Shown here: positions 13,551 to 15,439 of the stretch, piece by piece
Position numbering within the stretch: the stretch's first letter is position 1
Layout of the letters: every line of letters begins with the position of its first letter
Origin: an uncultured bacterium
GTDB lineage: Bacteria; Actinomycetota; Coriobacteriia; Coriobacteriales; Coriobacteriaceae
Reading direction: 5' to 3'
DNA length: 15,439 nucleotides
Assembly (NCBI GenBank): GCA_905215835.1
Contig: CAJMRR010000034.1
Coordinates: 1 to 15,439 of the forward strand
Position numbers and translations under genes: made by a program
Notes under the pieces: generated by a model
What the model was told of the DNA's origin: nothing
What the model saw: only the letters and a program-made list of their open reading frames with translations
The model's database searches: none

Positions 13551-14591
13551 TTGGTTCGACGTGGCTCGCATCCGCGACTTTCGGTGATCCTTGTGGTAGA
13601 AGGTTCGCCCAGCTATGCGATGCGTGCGCTCGAGAGTATCCAGAACCAAGACCTCTACGATTTGCAGATTGTCGTTGTCTGCCGCGATGCTGCGCCCGGT
13701 GTGCGCCATTCGCTTCAAGTTGCCGCCGACAGGGACATCCATATTGATTTGATTGACGTCGAGGACGCGAAGCGCGGCGCTTGTCTTCGTGCCGGTTTTG
13801 CTGCCTCGCGCGGCTCTCAAATCATCGCCATGAACGCCGATGAGTGGTTTGCTCCGCAGTCTCTTTCCAAGATGGTCGATATCGCGTGCGATACTGCGGC
13901 AGACATAGTGCTCCCCACGGTGTCGCTCGACCGCTATGATGCACATCGAGAGCGCCATTCGCGCGTCTTGGATGCTGCTCATATTTCCATTGATAGCAAA
14001 TCTTCGATGGTGGCCGGGCTGCCTCAGTTGATTTTAGGCGGCCTAGTCGTTCAGACCTCTGGCGTGATGTACAGCCGCTCGCTGTTTGAGGCATGCTTTT
14101 TGTGCGACAAGGTGTTTCGCACAGTTGGGTTTATGGCATACGCGCTTTCGCAGACACGATGCGTGTCCGGCTGCGGCGACGCTTGTTTCCACGCGGTGGC
14201 ACCTAAGCTTACAGATGCCTTTGATCCCACCATGTATGCCAGGATATCCGATGACACTCGAGCGCTCGACGAGCTTGCGGACTCACTCTCGGAAGCAGAT
14301 AGCGGTGGTCGGCTCAAGCTGGCAAGCCAAAAGTTCTACTTTGCCGGACTGGTCGCCTGCATCGAGAATTTGTGTCTGAGCCCGCATGGGGTGTCGTCAA
14401 TCGAGCGTTCCGCCCGCATGCGTGATATGCTCGAAGCGCCTCGAACCCGTCAGATGGTCGCTGCGCTCAAGGACAACCATCGGGGACTCGGTCTGTTGTT
14501 TGGGCCGATCGCCAGTGCCAAGCCCACGCGCTGCGTGATGTGCACGCATCTGGCAGCTTTTCTTAACCGGACGGGCGCAAAAACCGCCTAA
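13551..14591 (+). CDS. Family 2-like glycosyltransferase
   Basis: 346 residues from a TTG start with GAGAGGA (13535-13541) upstream. The N-terminus is a GT-A Rossmann-like half: LSVILVVEGSPSYAMRALES (10-29), LQIVVVCRDAAPG (38-50), AGFAASRGSQIIAMNADEWF (81-100). The last block is the expected position of the metal and nucleotide-sugar DxD motif, here NADE with Asp97. No transmembrane segment is obvious. The C-terminal half (about 150-346) is not recognisable and is rich in Cys (CVSGCGDACF at about 204-213). Enzymes of this fold transfer sugars from nucleotide donors to cell-envelope polymers or proteins, but the substrate cannot be inferred. It stands alone between truA and argR. The degenerate motif leaves open that it is an inactive homologue. 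Confidence 0.7.
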   Translation: MVRRGSHPRLSVILVVEGSPSYAMRALESIQNQDLYDLQIVVVCRDAAPGVRHSLQVAADRDIHIDLIDVEDAKRGACLRAGFAASRGSQIIAMNADEWFAPQSLSKMVDIACDTAADIVLPTVSLDRYDAHRERHSRVLDAAHISIDSKSSMVAGLPQLILGGLVVQTSGVMYSRSLFEACFLCDKVFRTVGFMAYALSQTRCVSGCGDACFHAVAPKLTDAFDPTMYARISDDTRALDELADSLSEADSGGRLKLASQKFYFAGLVACIENLCLSPHGVSSIERSARMRDMLEAPRTRQMVAALKDNHRGLGLLFGPIASAKPTRCVMCTHLAAFLNRTGAKTA

Positions 14592-14597
14592 ACGGCT

Positions 14598-14635
14598 CAT
14601 TTCGAAACAAATTTGCATAGAATTGTTTCGAAATG
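14598..14635. promoter_or_regulatory. Perfect 13-bp inverted repeat between glycosyltransferase gene and argR
   Basis: CATTTCGAAACAA (14598-14610) and TTGTTTCGAAATG (14623-14635) are exact inverted repeats with a 12-base spacer. Each arm contains the self-complementary TTTCGAAA. There is no T-tract. It lies 7 bases past the glycosyltransferase stop and about 90 bases ahead of argR, so it could be a transcript-end hairpin or a regulator-binding dyad. Confidence 0.6.
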
Positions 14636-14676
14636 CGTTCTTATACACAAAAGCCTTCAAATAGCGTTAAACTATT

Positions 14677-14689
14677 CAATCACTGATTG
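14677..14689. promoter_or_regulatory. Dyad in the argR upstream region, candidate operator
   Basis: CAATCA-C-TGATTG is a 6+6 palindrome, 34 bases ahead of argR. It is just downstream of a weak promoter-like pair (TACACA 14644-14649 and TAAACT 14668-14673). ArgR proteins bind AT-rich 18-bp palindromes, and autoregulation of argR is known in several bacteria. The match to the E. coli or Bacillus ARG box is poor, so the regulator is not identified. Confidence 0.35.
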
Positions 14690-14723
14690 ATTGTCTCCGC
14701 CATCTTTTGGAGTGAGGGTTTGT

Positions 14724-15161
14724 ATGGCTAAAAAACGCAATGGGCGCCAGGATGCCATTAGAGATATTGTGCGCAATAAGGACGTCCGCACGCAGCGCGT
14801 GCTGGTCGATGAGCTCCGCGCTATGGGCTTTGATTGCACGCAGGCGACTGTCTCTCGCGATATTGCCGATATGGGGCTGCGTAAGCTCCCTGAGGGCATC
14901 TATGTTCTGGCAGAGGACCTGCACCTGCAGCGTATGGTTTCCGAGCTCGTAACGGGCGTTCTGCGTACCGATAATCTGGTTATGATCAAGGCTCAACCTG
15001 GCACGGCTTCCGGCATCGCCGCCGCCGTTGATGCGGCAGAGTTGCCCGATGTGCTTGGCTCGCTTGCCGGCAACGATACGATTTTGGTTATTGCCCAGAC
15101 GGCCGAGGACGGCGAGCGTCTTGAGGCGCTAATCAATAAGCTGAGCAATTCTCGCAAGTAG
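14724..15161 (+). CDS. argR: Arginine repressor ArgR
   Basis: 145 residues from ATG 14724, with GAGGG (14714-14718) as ribosome site. An in-frame TTG at 14691 would add 11 non-conserved residues. The N-terminal winged helix-turn-helix includes DCTQATVSRDIADMGLRKLP (37-56), the family DNA-recognition segment. The C-terminal oligomerisation and arginine-binding domain shows PGTASGIAAAVDAAELPDVL (92-111) followed by GNDTILVI (116-123). As an arginine-activated hexamer it represses biosynthetic genes, and in many bacteria it activates catabolic ones. No arginine gene is in the window. A terminator follows it, so it is probably monocistronic. Confidence 0.95.
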   Translation: MAKKRNGRQDAIRDIVRNKDVRTQRVLVDELRAMGFDCTQATVSRDIADMGLRKLPEGIYVLAEDLHLQRMVSELVTGVLRTDNLVMIKAQPGTASGIAAAVDAAELPDVLGSLAGNDTILVIAQTAEDGERLEALINKLSNSRK

Positions 15162-15212
15162 GCGTGCGGGTCGAGCGCTCGGCACTGCGCGCGCTGACAT
15201 AGTGGCTTGTAA

Positions 15213-15244
15213 GGGGTATCGACGTTGGTCGGTACCCCCTTTTT
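15213..15244 (+). terminator. Intrinsic terminator of argR
   Basis: GGGGTATCGAC (15213-15223) pairs with GTCGGTACCCC (15228-15238), including one G-U pair, around a GTTG loop. CTTTTT follows (15239-15244), then GTTT. It lies 52 bases past the argR stop. Confidence 0.9.
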
Positions 15245-15287
15245 GTTTGCCGGTATAAAGACCGCCCAACAGGTCGCTTCAAACTAA

Positions 15288-15326
15288 AAGGCCCCCGAGC
15301 AGTTCAATAGGCTGCTCGGGGGCCTT
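15288..15326. terminator. Bidirectional-looking terminator, mainly for the convergent minus-strand gene
   Basis: AAGGCCCCCGAGCAG (15288-15302) and CTGCTCGGGGGCCTT (15312-15326) form a perfect 15-bp stem with a 9-base loop. Read on the minus strand it starts 23 bases after the stop of the edge gene, and the stem runs into TTTTAG. On the plus strand it is followed by a weaker TTGTTGCTT. Confidence 0.88.
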
Positions 15327-15348
15327 GTTGCTTATGGCCGGATGATTT

Positions 15349-15439
15349 CTAGCCGACCGTATCGTCAGGCGTGGGCGAGGGGTCGGGAGTGGGCGTAGGC
15401 GTAGGCGTAGGCGTAGGCGTGCCGCCATCGCCGCCGGTC
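15349..15439 (-). CDS. C-terminal end of a Thr-Pro-repeat protein (partial, 5' end outside window)
   Basis: Reading leftward from the window edge, one frame gives 29 residues and a TAG stop (15349-15351). The tail has Gly/Asp-rich TGGDGG, six Thr-Pro pairs, then DPSPTPDDTVG. Such Pro/Thr tails are typical of secreted or membrane-anchored cell-wall proteins of high-GC Gram-positives, including class A penicillin-binding proteins, but the catalytic part is outside the window and the identity is unknown. The terminator at 15288-15326 directly after the stop supports a real gene end. Confidence 0.65.
   Translation of the reverse strand, partial: TGGDGGTPTPTPTPTPTPDPSPTPDDTVG
15392..15420. repeat. 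GGCGTA hexamer tandem repeat
   Basis: Four complete GGCGTA units and five bases of a fifth run from 15392 to 15420. On the minus strand they encode Thr-Pro (ACGCCT) units of the edge gene. Units of six keep the reading frame, so slippage would change tail length without disrupting the protein. Confidence 0.9.

Noticed and set aside
14598..14635. TTCGAA-containing repeat as a LexA SOS box
   Set aside because: Gram-positive LexA sites need outward-spaced GAAC/GTTC halves with a 4-base centre; the arms here do not fit.
1..15439. CRISPR arrays, tRNA or rRNA genes, insertion sequences, prophage genes
   Set aside because: No regularly spaced direct repeats, cloverleaf-like segments, transposase motifs or phage genes were seen on either strand.

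Overview
The window is high-GC bacterial DNA. It holds the second half of the ribosomal spc/alpha gene cluster in its canonical order (rplE, rpsN, rpsH, rplF, rplR, rpsE, rpmD, rplO, secY, adk, map, infA, rpmJ, rpsM, rpsK, rpsD, rpoA, rplQ, truA). The zinc-ribbon 61-residue S14, the zinc-LID adenylate kinase, rpsD inside the operon and the Ala/Lys/Glu tail on L17 suggest a high-GC Gram-positive. The adjacent selenium-dependent hydroxylase maturation genes fit an anaerobic gut actinobacterium of the Coriobacteriia, most likely Collinsella or a relative. That assignment is inference, made without database searches.

Layout. Bases 1-2308 carry three genes for maturation of selenium-dependent molybdenum hydroxylases: yqeC (minus strand, cut by the window edge), then divergently yqeB and an XdhC-family gene. 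A terminator-like 15-bp inverted repeat (2326-2399) closes this block. A candidate promoter (2454-2482) and a leader of about 130 nt precede rplE. From 2620 to 8861 the genes rplE to map lie on the plus strand with short gaps, small overlaps and two intra-operon hairpins. A very long imperfect hairpin (8852-8982) begins inside the last codons of map and separates it from infA, which has its own candidate promoter. infA, rpmJ, rpsM, rpsK, rpsD, rpoA and rplQ follow and end at a textbook terminator (12499-12529). truA starts just beyond it.

From 13390 on, the gene content is ordinary single-gene units: a family 2 glycosyltransferase-like gene with a possible 13-residue leader ORF, then argR with two dyad-symmetric elements in its upstream region and a terminator after it. 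At the right edge is the C-terminal end of a convergent minus-strand gene encoding a Thr-Pro repeat tail, with a shared bidirectional-looking terminator.

How the genes work together. The middle block supplies ribosomal proteins, the SecY translocon, nucleotide homeostasis (Adk), N-terminal Met removal (Map), initiation factor IF1 and the RNA polymerase alpha subunit, so translation, export and transcription capacity are co-regulated. The first block serves insertion of the labile selenium/molybdenum cofactor into hydroxylases encoded elsewhere. No wholly new system is evident. The points most worth a second look are the giant hairpin fused to the 3' end of map, the absence of rplN/rplX before rplE, the cysteine cluster in YqeC, the nested inverted repeat after xdhC, and the dyads upstream of argR.
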